From CAVSWN01 sp046728115 (GTDB taxonomy: Bacteria; Acidobacteriota; Vicinamibacteria; Vicinamibacterales; CAVVIG01), in the NCBI GenBank assembly GCA_046728115.1, contig JBKPDW010000428.1:1-30620 (forward strand): a stretch of DNA of 30,620 nucleotides, in the 5' to 3' direction. Shown in pieces: positions 15,859 through 25,080 of the stretch. Each line of letters opens with the position of its first letter. Positions within the stretch are counted from its first letter, which is position 1. The position numbers and the translations under genes are program-made. The notes below the pieces were generated by a model. That model saw nothing but the letters and a program-made list of their open reading frames with translations, had not been told where the DNA came from and searched no databases.

Positions 15859-18610
15859 CTAGAACTCGACCTTCAGGCCGATCACAGCCATCCGGGGCGG
15901 AATCCACGACGACGGCAGGCCGAAGTTGGCGTTGTAGAAGTTCCGCGTGATGAGGTTCTGGTACGTCTCGTTCTGGAGCAGATTGGTGAAATCCGCCTGG
16001 ACTCGGAGTTGCCGTGCGTTTCTTCGCCACACATCTTTGCTGATCTGCAGCGCCAGCAGATGCTGCGATGGCGTCCGGTAGCTTCCCGGAGGCTCAATGT
16101 TGATCAGCAGTCTGCCCTGCGGCAGACTGACGGACGCTTGCGGCGCGTACGGGATTCCCGACTGCCATTGAAGGCTCGGCGAGAGCATCACATCAATCTT
16201 CGGCACCTGATACGAGGCCTGAGCGCCGAAAATGTGTGGACGATCCGCCGTCGCGATGCGCCCGAGGAGGTTGATGTAGTCGTTCGGATCGCGGCCGGTT
16301 GTGCTCGTCGCGCTCGCCGTCGTCCGCAGTCCTGACGTCCTCGAATACGAGTAGGTGAGCGTCGCCAGCCAGCGGTTCGAATACCGTTTGTCCGCCGAGA
16401 TCAGCAGACCGTCGTACGTCGTGAAAAAAACCGGGCCCGTTCGTCAGGAGAAATTGCCGCTGGCTCGGACTGTTCTGCAGGGCGAGCGCCGTCAACATGC
16501 GGCCGTCCGGCAGGACCGTCGGCGCCGGACTGTAGATCCCGCCGATGTCGGTCCAGCCAAGTTGTTGCCGCGTGTCCTTGCGCACGTAGCTGACCGTGAC
16601 TCTGGTGTTCCTCGCGACCTGGCGATCGATGCCGATCGAGTACTGATTCGTGTACTGGTCCTTGGCGTTACGGTCAACGGAGATGTTCGCGAGCGGGTCG
16701 GTGACCTGCAGGATCGTCGAGTACATCGCCGTTGCCGGATCGTAGCAGGCAATCGTCGTCGGCGAGAGTCCCGGATGAACGCCCGCGATCGTGTTCAGGA
16801 AGATCGGGCTGTAGTATCGACCGATGCTTCCGCGCAGGACCGAGCGGCCGTCCTGCGTCAACTTGGCCGTGAACCCAGCTCGCGGCGACCAGACGTTCCA
16901 CGTGAACATGTGTCCGAGTCCAGGAATCGTTTCGCCAGTGTCCTCGAGCTGGTAGTCCACAGCCGGCACGTCCGGGCTGTTCGCCGACATGTGATCGAAC
17001 CGCACGCCCGCCTGAATGGTGATTCGCGACACCGTGAGTTGATCGTCGATCCACACGCCTTGGGCGTTGGACTCGGCGCCGTCGACGAATGGCTGACGAA
17101 ACGTCGCCTGATCGGGCTTGCCGCCGAGATCGGCGTACTGAACGCCGCTCGGAAAGGTGCTCGCGTCGAAGTTGTTGGTGCGCTCCCACTGAAACCCCGT
17201 TCGGAGGTCCTGCCCGATCCTTCCGCTGTTGAAGAAGCGGGCCAACTTCGCCGACACCATGTGGCGTCCTTCCTCACGCCGATCGATCTGGGCCACCCCG
17301 CCGCTCGAGAGGCCCGTTAGCGTGTCGACATGGGTGGGTGTCAGCCGATCGCCGAAGATCGGATCCCGATAATCGTGAGGAATGATCCGGCCGGAGACGC
17401 GAACGGTCAGGAGCGTCTGGGGCGACAGCGTCGCCAACATCTCCTCGCCGTAGAACGGTTCGGAGCCGCCAGACGAGGGAATCGTAGACAGTGGCCGGCT
17501 CAGATCGGGAAAGGCCGGCTCCCTCCAGTACTCCTGCTCGAACACCGAAGAGAACCGCAATCGGCTCGTGACGTTCAGCGTGGCCTTCACGGTACCCCGG
17601 CTGACGTGATCGTAGGGATTGAACGGCAGTACGAGGTCGGGATCCTGACCGGGATTGAGCGACGTCAACCCCTTGAACTGGACGCCGCCGAAGAACCATG
17701 CTTTGTCGCGCACGATCGGCCCGCCGAGATGCGCCGATAGATCGCGATATGCGCGCGACGTGTAACCCGATTGGCCGGACGGACACCGGCAATCGAGCTG
17801 GATCGGTTTGCTGACGAACGCGTCCGGGCGCCACATGGCGTTCCCGTTTCCTCTGTAGCTGTTCGTGCCGGACTTCAAGACCACACTGAACACGCCACCC
17901 TGTGCGATCTGGTATTCGGCGGATGCGCCGATTGCCGTGACCTGCACCTCCTCGACAGCGTACATGTCGCTCGCATTCCAGTTTCCGCCCGAGCGGCTGT
18001 CGTTCGTCGTGATCCCGTCGATCAGATATGCCGTCTCGTTGTCCTGCGATCCCATGATGTAGGTGGTCTGTCCTCCCCAATCAGCGCCGGGTGAGCTTCT
18101 CGACACGCCGGGGAGGAAACCGGCGAAATCCTGAATCGCGTAGTGATTGACGGTCAGGTTTTCGACCTTCTCGTTCGGGAGGCCAATCGAGAGCGCCGTC
18201 TGTTGCGCATCGACAACGGGGGCGGCGCCGCTGACCGAGACGGTCTCCTCGACCGCCGCGACTCTCAACGTGATGTCCCGCTCGAGCGTGGCGTTCGCGG
18301 CGATGCGCAGACCATCCTCCTTGTATGTTGCGAAGCCGCCGAGCTCGGTGGCCAACGCGTAGAGACCCGGCGTGAGCTCGTTGAAGCGATACTCCCCTTT
18401 GCTGTCAGTGATCACGGTCGAGGGTCCGCCGGGTAGGGACGCAGAGGTCAGCGTGATCGTGACACCAGGAATCAGCGCGCCCGAGTCATCTTTGACCGTT
18501 CCGATAATCCGTCCCGTCAGAATCTGACCGTACGCCGGAACGGCCAGATAGACAGTAAGGCAGAGCCATACCGATCCGATCGCGGTCGCGCCATTCGGGG
18601 AATGTTTCAC
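15859..18610 (-). pseudogene. TonB-dependent receptor (Oar-like) with one frameshift
   Basis: A GTG at 18610 is chosen because GGAGG lies seven bases upstream and MKHSPNGATAIGSVWLCLTV gives a clean signal peptide; ATGs at 18622 and 18637 are alternatives. Domains follow the same order as the first receptor: carboxypeptidase-regulatory-like (GRIIGTVKDDSGALIPGVTI), plug (GGVFSVVLKSGTNSYRGNGN) and beta-barrel. The frame breaks at LLTNGPGFF, inside a run of seven A on the plus strand (16424-16430). With six A the frame continues as FFTTYDGLLISADKRYSN and joins the final segment ending MAVIGLKVEF at 15859, with a terminal Phe as in outer-membrane barrels. Everything else is intact, so a recent mutation, slippage-type variation or a sequencing error are all possible. 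Without repair the protein lacks its last barrel strands. Confidence 0.88.
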
Positions 18611-18777
18611 ATCGGCCTCCATCACATGCGCGAACATCCCAAATCTGAGGGGTCTGTGGACGAGCCTTCACAGGGCGAGCTTTGTTGTTGAGGACGGGTC
18701 GTGTCTTTCACAAGTAGCGCTCCAGCACCGCTACCGTTTGCGTCGGCTGTATGGCGCCGAGTCCGGAAATATTGCGC

Positions 18778-18806
18778 ACAATAGCGATTCAGAACCAGTG
18801 CGTCAA
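18778..18806 (-). promoter_or_regulatory. Sigma70-like promoter of the receptor-acetamidase pair
   Basis: On the minus strand TTGACG (18806-18801), a 17-base spacer and TATTGT (18783-18778) form a near-consensus promoter in an AT-richer stretch. Transcription would start near 18771, leaving about 160 bases of leader before the GTG at 18610. The perfect spacing and the direction toward the receptor support it. Confidence 0.65.
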
Positions 18807-19085
18807 GATTTTCCTAGAAGCGTGTTGCTTTTCCTGTTCTTTTTGTATATGAGCGAACACTCGTGTAGATCTCAGAAAATTTTGGCGTAGTTGAGCCGAC
18901 TTCGTCAATCGCCGCAGAAACTCCGCCGTAGATCAATGGGTCGAGTCAGTCTAGTGGGCACGAGTGCTAAGGTGTTTGAGGGGGAGTACACACCTGTGAT
19001 CCGCAAAAATGTCAGCTGACGGTTCCGCACCTCACGCCGCTATCGGCTCAAGACGGTACCCGTGATGTAGACCGCCCAAGATCGG
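18807..19085. other. AT-richer intergenic region upstream of the receptor promoter
   Basis: This 280-base stretch has T-rich tracts (around 18815-18850) and a near-palindromic ACACTCGTGT (near 18858), unlike the surrounding GC-rich DNA. It could hold regulator sites for the divergent promoter region. The part near 19000-19085 likely belongs to the end of the neighbouring insertion sequence. No gene is seen. Confidence 0.4.
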
Positions 19086-20065
19086 CTACGCAATGACTCC
19101 ATGGCTGTCCGGCACTCGATGGCTGCCGATCTTCATATCAATGCAATCGAGCGGAGGATCAGGAATTCCCGGTCCGAGGCTGGCGTGTGGCCGTCCACGA
19201 TTGTAATGAGCGACCCACTCACGAAGGACGCGGCACAAGTGTCGATCGTTCAGGAGGATCATGAAATCCAAACATTCGCGCTGGATTGTGCCCACGAGTC
19301 GCTCGCAAAACGCATTCGCGACGGGCGTCCGTACTGGCGTCTTGAGAACCGCCAGCCCCATTGCTTCCAGCGTCGCATCGACACCAGCCGAGTAGATGGT
19401 GTCTCGGTCATGGATCACGAACCGGTGCGGCTGGTCGCCGGCAACGATCATTCGAAACTGCTGCGCGGTCCACTCGGCCGTGGGATGCGCCGTCACGTTC
19501 CAGTGCAGGATTCGTCGCGTGCTGACCTCCAACACAACGAAAACGTAGAGCAATCGGAAGGTTGCGGTGACGGCGACGAAGAAGTCGCACGCGAGGACGC
19601 TCTGCGCGTGATTTCGGATGAACGTGCTCCAGGCCTGCGTTCCCACCCGCTCGCGCGGCGGTCTCGAGGCATGTATCGTCTGACCGTTCGCGGCGAGATT
19701 TGAATCCCGAGCTTGAGCAGGAGCTCGCCCGCCATCCGTTCCTCGCCCCACGTGCGATTCGTGGTCGCCATCGTCGCGATTAGCTGGCGCACGTCCGCTG
19801 GAATCTTTGGACGCCCCGGCGCACGGGATTTCAACCGCCAGAACAGCCGGAATCCCTTTCGGTGCCATCGAATGAGCGTGTCTGGTTTCACAATCGTCAG
19901 GAGACGACGCCATTCGATGAACTGCGACAAGGCGACGAGCGTGATGCGGGTCGCATCATCCGCACGGTGTGGCTTTACCTGCCGTTCGAGATACAGCGCC
20001 AACTGCTTGCGCAAGAACAGGTTCTCCGCGGCGAGTTGGGCACGTGACCGCAACGCCGATGACAT
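19086..20065 (-). pseudogene. Integrase-core transposase, frameshifted
   Basis: The ATG at 20065 begins MSSALRSRAQLAAENLFLRK, the usual coiled N-terminus, then LVALSQFIEWRRLLTIVKPDTLIRWHRKGF, PGRPKIP, and RQLIATMATTNRTWGEERMAGELLLKLGIQISPRTVRRYMP. There the frame is lost. Two bases over it continues as RPPRERVGTQAWSTFIRNHA, LACDFF (first Asp), FVIHDRD (second Asp), NAFCERLVGTIQRECLDFMI (Glu) and VAHYNRGRPHASLGPGIPDP to the stop at 19086. A duplicated GA near 19668 (CCTCGAGACC where CCTCGACC is expected) explains the shift. All three catalytic residues survive, so the inactivation is probably recent. A smaller fragment of the same family lies at 22637-22840. The 187 bases up to the glycosyltransferase stop hold no gene. 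Confidence 0.85.
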
Positions 20066-20252
20066 CAGCGAAACGACGTCAGTGGCGACCCGAAGGATCG
20101 TTTAAATGAGGATGCGAACTTGCGACTGGCGCATGACGTCGCGGATCGTACGCGAACAACGCCATCATGCGCTAAAGGAACCGTTCAATCGGCAGCGCTA
20201 AACAGGCCCCGAGGCCACCGGATCGAAGTATTTGCAGAACACAGGTTGATCC

Positions 20253-21935
20253 TCAGCGTTTCAGCACGAAAATGTAGCCGCCCGGCCGTAACCATCCGGT
20301 GTACGCGTACGTCCGTACAACCGCCCGATTCGGCATCGGCCGATCGGCAACCGTATAGGTGAGTTCCGCATAATCATTCACCATCGGAACGATGATTCGT
20401 CCGGACGCATCGCGGTACGCGTCGTCTGGGTGGAGATATTGCTGCCAGCCATTGACAACATACCCGCCATCGATATCCCGCGGCGGGACACCCCGCGCCC
20501 GCAAATCGGCTACGGCCGACCAAACCGCACGGTTGTAGTCGAGAGAATCATGCGCACCTGCCAATGTGATCACCGCGTACGCGGCTATGCACGCGACGGT
20601 CGGCCCACTGCGCTGTGGCGGCCGTCGGGCCAGGACCAGAGCCGCTGTCAGCGGCACGAACACGAGGGCATACCGATCGGACATGAGCCACAGTACCGCG
20701 ACGAGCAGCGCCTGCGCTGCGAGATTCCATGCGAGAAACTTCTCGGCCTCGCGCAACGCGCCCCGGGGCCACGCGGCGACGAGAATAGCGGCTGAAGTGA
20801 GCGCCACCGTCACGGCGGACGCGGCCGCCCACCATGGAAGCCGGTCGGCGTGCCATCCGGGCACGAACGACGCCGTGGCGCCGATCTCGCGTAAAGCCCA
20901 GATGTCTGCTGGCTCGAACGGGACCCAAGCGGCAACGCCAGTACGCTTAGCGATGATCCAGGCGGCAGCAAACAACGCGAGGACATACGCCGTCCGCCGC
21001 AAGATCACTCGGCGCACCAGACCGACCGAAATCGGCAGTAGGGCGATCCCGATCAGCACCAGCGCGAACAACAGCGTTTCGAGCATCGACGGGACGATAT
21101 CCGCACCGAACGCGTAGCGGAAGTCGGCTAGCCGCTTCTGCGGGCCGTTGGGCAGCCACGTAATGTCTGCCGACGTGAAGACGCGCGCGCGGGTCCACAC
21201 GAATAACCACAGTGCGAACGGCCCAATGAGCGCCGGCGGCAACAGGAGTCGGATACGCCTGCCCCATCGGCCCGTGTGGAACAGCAGCGTGGCGACCATG
21301 GCGCCCGCGACACCGACGCCGATGAGTCGGCTGCCCACAGATGCGGCGCAGACGGCGGTCGCAAGCCAGACGAGCGTGGCCCGTCTGCGTTGGAGCGCCC
21401 GCACGAACAGCAGCACTGACCAGAGCATGGCCGCCACGAATGGGACATCGGTCATGAAGGTGGGCGAGAGAATAAAGAAAACCGGATAGAAGCCGAGAAC
21501 CGCCGCCGCCATCAGCGCCGAACGTCGCGTGCCGCCGCACTCGCGGACCAGCAGGTATAGCGCACACAGGGCCAGGACGGCGAGTACCCACGTCGATACA
21601 CGCAGGGCGGTAAGAGAGAATCCGAATGGCAGGCAGAACAATGCCCCCCAAAGCACCTGGGTAGCGATGGGATTCCCTACCAGCTCTGGAAAGAGAAACT
21701 CGCGGGTGTCGAGCAAATGCTGCACCGGCCAGCTATAGACCCAATCGTCGATGAATGGCGTGGCCTGGAATGGCCGAAGAACGACAGCCACCAGCAGCGC
21801 AACGACCACAATCGTGGTGCAATCTCGCCGGGCACCCGGGCCGAGTGCTGCTCGGTTAGGCAGGGCCGGCTGCGTAGAGCGCTCCTGTCGCGGGTCCATT
21901 TCGCACCGGCTATGATCCACCGGCCTAGCGCCCAT
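20253..21935 (-). CDS. GT39/ArnT-like polytopic glycosyltransferase
   Basis: The product is 560 residues from an ATG at 21935 (an ATG at 21899 is equally plausible). A first transmembrane helix (TTIVVVALLVAVVLRPF) is followed by a periplasmic loop with TPFIDDWVYSWPVQHLLDTRE, where the acidic pair matches the catalytic Asp position of GT-C enzymes of the PMT/ArnT family. About ten further hydrophobic segments follow, such as LRVSTWVLAVLALCALYLLV and SALMAAAVLGFYPVFFIL with the downstream PTFMTDVPF motif typical of dolichyl/undecaprenyl-phosphate mannosyl or arabinosyl transferases. The soluble C-terminal part (DIDGGYVVNGWQQYLHPDDA) lies on the periplasmic side. It should transfer a sugar from a polyprenyl-phosphate carrier onto a protein or lipid at the inner membrane. 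It stands alone between insertion-sequence debris, so no partner is suggested by context. Confidence 0.85.
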   Translation of the reverse strand: MGARPVDHSRCEMDPRQERSTQPALPNRAALGPGARRDCTTIVVVALLVAVVLRPFQATPFIDDWVYSWPVQHLLDTREFLFPELVGNPIATQVLWGALFCLPFGFSLTALRVSTWVLAVLALCALYLLVRECGGTRRSALMAAAVLGFYPVFFILSPTFMTDVPFVAAMLWSVLLFVRALQRRRATLVWLATAVCAASVGSRLIGVGVAGAMVATLLFHTGRWGRRIRLLLPPALIGPFALWLFVWTRARVFTSADITWLPNGPQKRLADFRYAFGADIVPSMLETLLFALVLIGIALLPISVGLVRRVILRRTAYVLALFAAAWIIAKRTGVAAWVPFEPADIWALREIGATASFVPGWHADRLPWWAAASAVTVALTSAAILVAAWPRGALREAEKFLAWNLAAQALLVAVLWLMSDRYALVFVPLTAALVLARRPPQRSGPTVACIAAYAVITLAGAHDSLDYNRAVWSAVADLRARGVPPRDIDGGYVVNGWQQYLHPDDAYRDASGRIIVPMVNDYAELTYTVADRPMPNRAVVRTYAYTGWLRPGGYIFVLKR

Positions 21936-22052
21936 CTTCTACATCTCGCAGCTGCCGCAGTTGACGCCGTTTTGCGTCGCTGCCAGTGGCCGGCGACAGC
22001 GCGCCGACCGTGGTCGACGTCTCGAGCGTGGCGCAGAACGGTTCGACAGCCG

Positions 22053-22345
22053 CTGACGGCGATCGTCGTCAATAACGACGACGCGGATTACACCGTAATC
22101 ATCGACTACGACGACATCGTGAGGAAGAGCGACAGAAGGCCAATCCGTTTCGGAACGGGAAGAAAAAGCTGAACGTCGCCTACCTGGCAGCGAAGGGTTA
22201 CGCATCAATGGTCGCGATCGTTGATATCGACGCGGCAAAAATTCTTTACAAGTACACGGTTCAGCTTTTCCAGAACGGCGAGGAGAAGAACGCGCTCGAT
22301 CCGGACCTCGACGTAGTCCCGCCGGGCTCGGTTGTCACGATCTGA
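22053..22345 (+). pseudogene. Eroded unrecognised ORF
   Basis: Two overlapping frames have protein-like composition unlike the arginine-rich chance frames nearby. The first reads TAIVVNNDDADYTVIIDYDD (from 22056) and fades near 22125. The second reads EEERQKANPFRNGKKKLNVA and YLAAKGYASMVAIVDIDAAK, continues LYKYTVQLFQNGEEKNALDP and ends PPGSVVTI at 22345. They probably belong to one small protein split by an indel near 22120-22135. The reading suggests a beta-rich, lysine- and acid-rich domain; I do not recognise the family. It ends five bases before the convergent CocE-like fragment. Confidence 0.45.
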
Positions 22346-22350
22346 TGGCG

Positions 22351-22542
22351 TCAGCGGGCCGCGGCGCTCGGCGTCGCGGCCTTCCTTACGACCGTCACCG
22401 TCACCGACGACGGATATGTCTTGGAGTGGAGCATGGCGTTGTGCGCGACGATCGGCGTCGATTCGTCGTAGTTGTTCCCGCCGGTGCTCAAATTGCGATC
22501 GAAACGCGGGAAGTTGATGCTCGATACCTCGACGCGCCGCCG
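22351..22542 (-). pseudogene. CocE/NonD (peptidase S15-type) hydrolase, C-terminal fragment
   Basis: The minus strand reads HRRRVEVSSINFPRFDRNLS, TGGNNYDESTPIVAHNAMLH and SKTYPSSVTVTVVRKAA to a stop at 22351. The run RVEVSSxNFPRFDRNxxTG is the hallmark of the C-terminal beta-sandwich (PepX_C-like) domain of CocE/NonD alpha/beta-hydrolases, which hydrolyse esters or X-Pro peptide bonds. The catalytic domain is entirely missing; homology stops near 22542 and a transposase fragment on the other strand begins within 100 bases. An insertion followed by deletion probably removed most of the gene. Confidence 0.7.
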
Positions 22543-22636
22543 GTGGGCGGCGTCGTAGTAGTTGCTCCAGCGAGGACGATGTCCGCAACATGACATCCTG
22601 TAGCATGGCCCAGTTCCGGCCTCGTCTGGATGCCTG

Positions 22637-22840
22637 CGCGATCGTGCGCGTCGCGGGCGACATTCTGCAGTTCGCATCGTCGATGTTGCTGCCACGCGCC
22701 AGTTCGCCGCCGAGAATTTGTTCCTCCGAAAGCAGTTGGCGTTGTACCTGGAACGGCAGATGAAGCCGCGGCGGGCGAACCCCGCGACTCGGATTACGCT
22801 CGCCGCGCTGTCGCGGTTGATCGATTGGCGCCAATATCGG
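22637..22840 (+). pseudogene. Integrase-core transposase, N-terminal fragment
   Basis: The plus strand reads IVRVAGDILQFASSMLLPRA, slips one base, then continues AAENLFLRKQLALYLERQMK and RITLAALSRLIDWR. This matches the N-terminus of the transposase at 19086-20065 (AAENLFLRKQLALYLERQVK). One C appears to be missing in GCCAG near 22690, causing the slip. Beyond 22840 the similarity fades, so only the first quarter of the element remains. Confidence 0.75.
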
Positions 22841-22898
22841 TGCGCTGCCCACCCGACGCCGCGCAGGATCTTTCGTCCGGTTCAATGAAAGTGTCAGG

Positions 22899-23432
22899 TC
22901 AGATTTCAGAGCCGCCGCGTGCCAGCTCCGGCGCCGCTCTTGTGAAGACGTCCTTGACGAACCCGTAGTTCTTCGCGCCGCGCAGGCTGTACCCGTGTTC
23001 GACCACGACGAGCGATTCGATGGTCACTTCGGCGCCATTCGCCGCGAGCGTGTGAATCCCCTTTGTTCTCACGGTCATGCCGTTCACGTCGGTGAAGGCT
23101 TCCGTCACCAGTTTGTCTCCGTCCCAGTACCAGTTCGCGGTGATCAGCCCGGAGCGTCCGCCCGTGGCGTTCACCGCATCGGGGCTCTCGGGGCGACCGG
23201 GTTTGTAAATGACCGTCGACACGCGCGTGTCGCGGCGGGTTTCGATCGTGACGTCGTACCGCGTCTGCGTGATGACGACGGTCATGGACTTGACCGGTTC
23301 GTTCTGGACGGAGGATTCACTTCGCGATGGGTCCATGACCCACGTGCCCGAGAAATCGGGCTTCGTCTGGACCGCAGGAGTCTGAGGGAGGGCGAGCGCA
23401 GCGAGGAGGACCGCGGGCAGCGTGTAGTTCAT
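22899..23432 (-). CDS. Small secreted protein of unknown function (FSGTW type)
   Basis: The product is 177 residues from an ATG at 23432 with a signal peptide (MNYTLPAVLLAALALPQTPA). The mature part starts KPDFSGTWVMDPSRSES, a motif widespread in acidobacterial secreted proteins that resemble small lipocalin-like beta-barrels. It continues with regularly alternating beta strands (VTIETRRDTRVSTVIYKPG, YWDGDKLVTEAF, EVTIESLVVVEHG). No catalytic motif is visible. There is no co-directional partner gene, and insertion-sequence fragments lie on both sides. It may bind a small hydrophobic ligand, but this is only by analogy of fold. Confidence 0.75.
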   Translation of the reverse strand: MNYTLPAVLLAALALPQTPAVQTKPDFSGTWVMDPSRSESSVQNEPVKSMTVVITQTRYDVTIETRRDTRVSTVIYKPGRPESPDAVNATGGRSGLITANWYWDGDKLVTEAFTDVNGMTVRTKGIHTLAANGAEVTIESLVVVEHGYSLRGAKNYGFVKDVFTRAAPELARGGSEI

Positions 23433-24040
23433 GACGCGTCCTTGGCAGAGTTTACGCCTTCGCGGGCTTTCTGACGAAAAAGAGACCGATGATGTGGTGG
23501 ATCGGCTCAGCTTCCACCAAGTGCGCGGGACTCACCCTGCCTGAGCGTTCGCTCCTTTCTGACGGGCTGTCGATTTCATCTGGCGAGCGTGGCAGCTCGG
23601 CTGTGCTTCGCCAGGATTCCGACCACCGTGAGAATCAGCACGCAGACGCGCACACCGCAGTCCGAACGAAGCGTTTTCGATGCCGTTGGCATGATCGCGA
23701 GCCTCGGCCCGCGACCAAGTTCTTACACTTTCGTTCCTTGCAGAAGTCCCGTGCCGGAGCACCAAACGAGTCTGCGGGCAACACCGTTGGGTCGGCTGCA
23801 ACCGGTCCATGTCGGTGGCAGTCCTCGGCCGTTGTGTCTTGGATCGCCATGCTTTCGCGAAGGTGATCTTGACCAGTGTGCTTGCCACGTGATGTCCGTT
23901 GAAGCGAAGCACGCCAGTCGACGACCACGCAGTGATGAGAGGTGTCCAATCGTGCGACAACAGAGTGTGGCGGAACGTGAGGTCGGAGACCTCTATAACG
24001 TCATCAGCGCTTGCCGTGTCCGGTGACCTCTCCGGCGAGA
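23433..24040. other. Gene-free stretch with eroded insertion-sequence DNA
   Basis: About 600 bases hold no supported complete gene. The part 23880-24040 probably continues the decayed transposase at 24041-24520 in minus orientation but is too altered to align with confidence. The second copy of the 75-nt repeat lies inside it at 23601-23675, within a 38-codon minus-strand frame (23576-23692) that has no recognised homologue. Confidence 0.45.
23601..23675 (-). repeat. 75-nt dispersed repeat, copy 2
   Basis: This is the inverted partner of 14763-14837, about 8.8 kb away. Alignment is gapless over 75 positions. Here the conserved frame lies in a 38-codon ORF with an ATG at 23692 and stop at 23576, reading VCVLILTVVGILAKHSRAAT before the end, a single hydrophobic helix. 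Whether it is translated is unknown. Confidence 0.6.
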
Positions 24041-24520
24041 TGAACGTGAGTTGGTCGAGGTGATTCGCGAGGAACGTACGCCACGTCTGTTACGGCGCCC
24101 TTAGTCGTCCTCGTAGATAAGGCGACACCGTACGTTCAGAGACGGCGATTCCCAGCTTGAGTAACTCGCCGTGGATCCGCGGAGCACGCCAGAGACGGTT
24201 TTCTCCGGCCAATTGCGGATCAGGCTTCGACATTGTGAATCGATGCGGGGTCTTCCAGGACGTTGCAACCGACGGCGCCAGCACCGGTAGAACCCATCGC
24301 GATGGACCGTGGCCGGCTGGACCAGCACCAGCGCGCCTCGCCACCGAGGCCACACCCGTCGCAAGACTAGCCAAAGCAGACGGTCAGATGGGCGAACGCG
24401 GCTGTTCGAACGAGCGAGGACGCCCAGTTGATGGCACAGGACAAGGCTCCCGAGCAGCAGATCTCGACGCGTCGACCAGGCCAATCGGATCGCAGCGACC
24501 GTCCGAACGACGTGACGCAT
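24041..24520 (-). pseudogene. Integrase-core transposase, N-terminal remnant with several lesions
   Basis: The minus strand reads HQLGVLARSNSRVRPSDRLL, WLVLRRVWPRWRGALVLVQP, CWRRRLQRPGRPRIDS, changes frame, then reads RLWRAPRIHGELLKLGIAVS, ERTVSPYLRGRLRAP, a TAA stop, and QTWRTFLANHLDQLTF. This is the N-terminal and linker part of the family represented intact at 25929-26954 (compare SLWGAARIHGELLKLGIDVS and SWRTFLTNHLEQIT). A few codons (the WH of the usual DRWHRxGF) are also deleted. The catalytic domain is missing or unrecognisable, so the copy is dead. Confidence 0.8.
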
Positions 24521-24758
24521 TCGCGCGTAGGATGGCCAAGTACGGCGCCAACGTCAATGAGTTTTGCTCGGACGCGAGGGACAGCCGACCGGCGGGAACG
24601 AGCCGATCCTGGCGGGCCACGTCGATGCCTGGCGCCTGTTCCCGAACTGCTGGCCAATCGAATTGATGGACATTACGGCGTGTCGCCGCACGCAATTATT
24701 GCGGAGCATGGCTCGGCGAAATGGCTCGTGCACGCCGGTACGGACATGCTCCAGATAT

Positions 24759-24794
24759 GAAGTGACCACATTGTGCTAGAATTGTAGTTACTTC
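24759..24794 (+). promoter_or_regulatory. Operator-promoter of the Phd-PIN toxin-antitoxin operon
   Basis: Arms GAAGTGACCACA (24759-24770) and TGTAGTTACTTC (24783-24794) form an inverted repeat matching at 10 of 12 positions, separated by 12 bases. An extended -10 element, TGCTAGAAT (24774-24782), lies in the spacer. The antitoxin ATG is 29 bases after the -10, with GAGGTG as ribosome site. The geometry fits autorepression by a dimeric Phd/YefM-type antitoxin covering its own promoter. Confidence 0.6.
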
Positions 24795-24810
24795 ATTCCG
24801 AGGTGCGTGA

Positions 24811-25080
24811 ATGGAAACAGTCGGCATTCGTGAACTCAAGATGCATCTGAGCCGCCATCTGAAACGCGTTCGAGCCGGGGCGCGCTTGATCGTGACCGAA
24901 CGCGGCCGGTCCATTGCGACGATCACGCCCGTCGAAGCACCGGCTGATGTCGACTGGGCTCACCAACTCGTTGCCGAAGGACACGCGCACTGGAATGGCA
25001 GCAAGCCCACCGGCGCGAGGCGGCCGGCGAAAATCGCCGGCAGGACGGCATCCTCAATCGTCCTCGAGGATCGCCGGTGA
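24811..25080 (+). CDS. Type II antitoxin, Phd/YefM family
   Basis: The product is 89 residues from an ATG at 24811. It begins METVGIRELKMHLSRHLKRV, followed by GARLIVTERGRSIATITPVE, the classic Phd/YefM DNA-binding fold (helix, then beta-hairpin with TxRGRPVAxI-like motif). The C-terminal half (WAHQLVAEGHAHWNGSKP and the basic tail) is the flexible part that normally wraps the toxin. Its stop overlaps the toxin start by four bases (GTGA), so the pair is translationally coupled. It should neutralise the PIN toxin and repress the operon through the palindrome at 24759-24794. Confidence 0.9.
   Translation: METVGIRELKMHLSRHLKRVRAGARLIVTERGRSIATITPVEAPADVDWAHQLVAEGHAHWNGSKPTGARRPAKIAGRTASSIVLEDRR

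Noticed and set aside
23455..23510. Minus-strand reading IHHIIGLFFVRKPAKA, possible end of a membrane protein
   Set aside because: Too short and without upstream coding sequence to support a gene.
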